A stretch of DNA of 46,640 nucleotides. Origin: an uncultured Clostridia bacterium (GTDB lineage: Bacteria > Bacillota > Clostridia > Oscillospirales > Ruminococcaceae). The stretch spans positions 1 to 46,640 of the forward strand of contig CALXGT010000014.1 in NCBI GenBank assembly GCA_944387915.1, given 5' to 3'. The notes beneath the pieces are model-generated. The model was not told the origin of the DNA. It ran no database searches and saw only the letters and a list, made by a program, of their open reading frames with translations. The stretch's first letter is position 1. Every line of letters begins with the position of its first letter. Made by a program: the position numbers and the translations under genes. This document shows positions 45,551 through 46,640 of the stretch, one piece after another.

Positions 45551-46372
45551 TTATCGAAAATCCGACATTTGAAAATGGAAAAAAGCGATCCCTGTGGTGA
45601 TAATAATGAGAAAACAGGACACGATCAGCGCTTCTATGCTACCCGCGAAGCAATCCGCTAACGTGGATGAGCCGTCTCCTTTGGGAAGCCAGCACAAAGA
45701 CCGGTAAAGGAAGGTAGGGGTAAACGAAAGAAGGGTATCTAAAAATCCGTCTCCGGAGGAGGATAAAATATCCTCTCCGTTATCCGCCAGAAAATGATAG
45801 AATATGGCCAGCACCGCTACGCCTATCAATCCTTTGAAAAAATCCCTTGCCAGAAAAGCGACAAGATACAAAACGCTGGTCACCGAAAGGCTCACAAGAA
45901 CCGATACAAACCACTGGTAAAGCAAGCCCCAAAGCACCAGCTTTTCCATGGACGCAAACTGTTCAAAAAGGGAACCAAAATAACTGTAAGCGGTAATCGG
46001 GAGATTCAAAGAAAAGAGGATGGTTGCCGCAAGATAAAAGGCGATCCATTTTGCGAAGAAGATCTCACTTCTGCTGTAGCCTAAGTAAAGGTAGGAATTG
46101 ATCGCCCGGTTTTTAAAAAGCGGAAGGATCATCATCACCACTAAGATCATTCCGACCCAGTGCGTAACGGGCTGAAACGACTGCATCATCAGCATAAAGC
46201 AAACCCCGATCTCCCCCGCGATATGGCCGGTTCCCTGGGCTGCGACCAAATCCATCTGCTGGGCGATTTCCGGGTCTTTGAGTCCAAAAGCGATCCCGGA
46301 CAGTACCAGCACCAGATAAAAAGGCCATTGGCCAAATACATCGCGCAGTTCCGTTTTCAATAACCTTGCCAT
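45551..46372 (-). CDS. ABC-2 type membrane permease
   Basis: This 273-residue protein has about six membrane helices (WPFYLVLVLSGIAFGL, VTHWVGMILVVMMILPLF, ALIVSCFLIIITTGIAFF). It is the first gene of a three-gene exporter operon, is distantly similar in layout to the third, and probably forms a heterodimer with it. A promoter lies at 46406-46434. Confidence 0.83.
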   Translation of the reverse strand: MARLLKTELRDVFGQWPFYLVLVLSGIAFGLKDPEIAQQMDLVAAQGTGHIAGEIGVCFMLMMQSFQPVTHWVGMILVVMMILPLFKNRAINSYLYLGYSRSEIFFAKWIAFYLAATILFSLNLPITAYSYFGSLFEQFASMEKLVLWGLLYQWFVSVLVSLSVTSVLYLVAFLARDFFKGLIGVAVLAIFYHFLADNGEDILSSSGDGFLDTLLSFTPTFLYRSLCWLPKGDGSSTLADCFAGSIEALIVSCFLIIITTGIAFFHFQMSDFR

Positions 46373-46405
46373 CCATTCACCCCCAAAAACTAATATACTA
46401 ATTTT

Positions 46406-46434
46406 ATTGTAAGCAGGGGATGATTAAAAGTCAA
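46406..46434 (-). promoter_or_regulatory. Promoter of the ABC-2 exporter operon
   Basis: On the minus strand TTGACT (46429-46434), a 17-bp spacer and TACAAT (46406-46411) lie about 35 bp before the start codon. Confidence 0.7.
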
Positions 46435-46513
46435 TAAAAAATAATTTATTTTGTAATAAATTATATAAATAATTACGAAATTTCTCTATTTTAACAAAAA
46501 ATACGCAATAAAT

Positions 46514-46640
46514 ATCCCCCCGCGAAGCGGGGGGTATTTCCGTTTCGGGCATAGCCCTAATATTACAGGCAACGCACAAGTGCGTTTTTTATTGGCCTGC
46601 CAGCCACGCATAGGATTACTTGCTACCCGTAAACGGGTCT
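46514..46640. other. Hairpin-rich right edge
   Basis: Three perfect short palindromic hairpins occur in about 125 bp: CCCCCCGC-GAA-GCGGGGGG (46515-46533), ACGCAC-AA-GTGCGT followed by a T-run (46572-46585), and ACCCGT-AA-ACGGGT (46625-46638). The middle one is a plausible plus-strand terminator. No ORF is supported. The window ends here, so the region may belong to a gene or element outside it. Confidence 0.5.

Noticed and set aside
46515-46638. The hairpins at the right edge as a CRISPR array
   Set aside because: The repeats differ in sequence and the spacing is irregular.

Overview
The window looks like a chromosome segment of a spore-forming anaerobic Clostridia bacterium, most likely from the Oscillospirales/Ruminococcaceae side (inference). 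The reasons are a SpoIIID sporulation regulator, strong Shine-Dalgarno sites with frequent TTG/GTG starts, a biotin-decarboxylase-type sodium pump, a TrkA/TrkH potassium system, an M32 carboxypeptidase, CsoR, and Clostridia-type ABC exporters. GC content is roughly balanced. No rRNA, tRNA or CRISPR array was seen. LAYOUT. 1-2.6 kb: a degenerate iron-uptake locus on the minus strand (feoB with one nonsense codon and three 1-nt indels, feoA with one indel, one intact feoA) with two DtxR/IdeR-like operators. 2.8-5.7 kb: an XRE-TPR regulator and a zinc-macrodomain/class-M sirtuin pair for protein ADP-ribosylation. 6-9.6 kb: a heterodimeric ABC exporter. 9.9-13.9 kb: metF, tadA and a polar amino-acid ABC importer whose binding-protein gene has a 1-nt frameshift. 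13.9-17.7 kb: a P1B ATPase under two CsoR boxes, csoR, mgsA and a CoA-acyltransferase-fold protein. 17.9-22.1 kb: a four-gene operon (AlkZ-related protein, M32 carboxypeptidase, HAD phosphatase, glycerate kinase). 22.1-24.4 kb: GH3 beta-glucosidase. 24.6-27.5 kb: trkA-trkH. 27.5-29.1 kb: a yybP-ykoY-like riboswitch ahead of sodium-pump beta and gamma subunits. THE CENTRAL FINDING is at 29.1-38.4 kb. The sporulation regulator gene spoIIID is split in two by an 8,967-bp element. The 5' part (29179-29310) has a sigma-E-like promoter and encodes residues 1-39 up to the KSTVHK recognition helix. The 3' part (to 38412) resumes at VHKDLTERL. A shared 13-bp core (29282-29294 and 38249-38261) joins the two in frame into an 88-residue SpoIIID. 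The element-internal flanks of the two cores are a 20-bp inverted repeat matching at 17 of 20 positions, which is what the attP of a large serine integrase should look like. Next to the left end lie a 59-codon ORF and a SpoIVCA-like serine recombinase. The rest of the element is the F0F1 ATP synthase operon (atpB-E-F-A-G-D-C), with its own promoter and a terminator just before the right att site. This is a skin-like, developmentally excisable element whose cargo is a core bioenergetic operon instead of a prophage. If it is excised in the mother cell, making SpoIIID there would be coupled to moving the ATP synthase genes onto a non-replicating circle. THE ATP SYNTHASE is itself odd. Subunit a has a tandem duplication of its N-terminal ~100 residues. 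Subunit c has a signal-peptide-like, acidic N-terminal extension. There is no separate delta gene; only the delta C-terminal domain remains, fused to the N-terminus of alpha. 38.4-46.6 kb: a D-2-hydroxyacid dehydrogenase, a beta-CASP metallo-hydrolase, an ECF sigma factor with a DUF4179-like anti-sigma protein, an ABC-2 exporter, and a hairpin-rich right edge.
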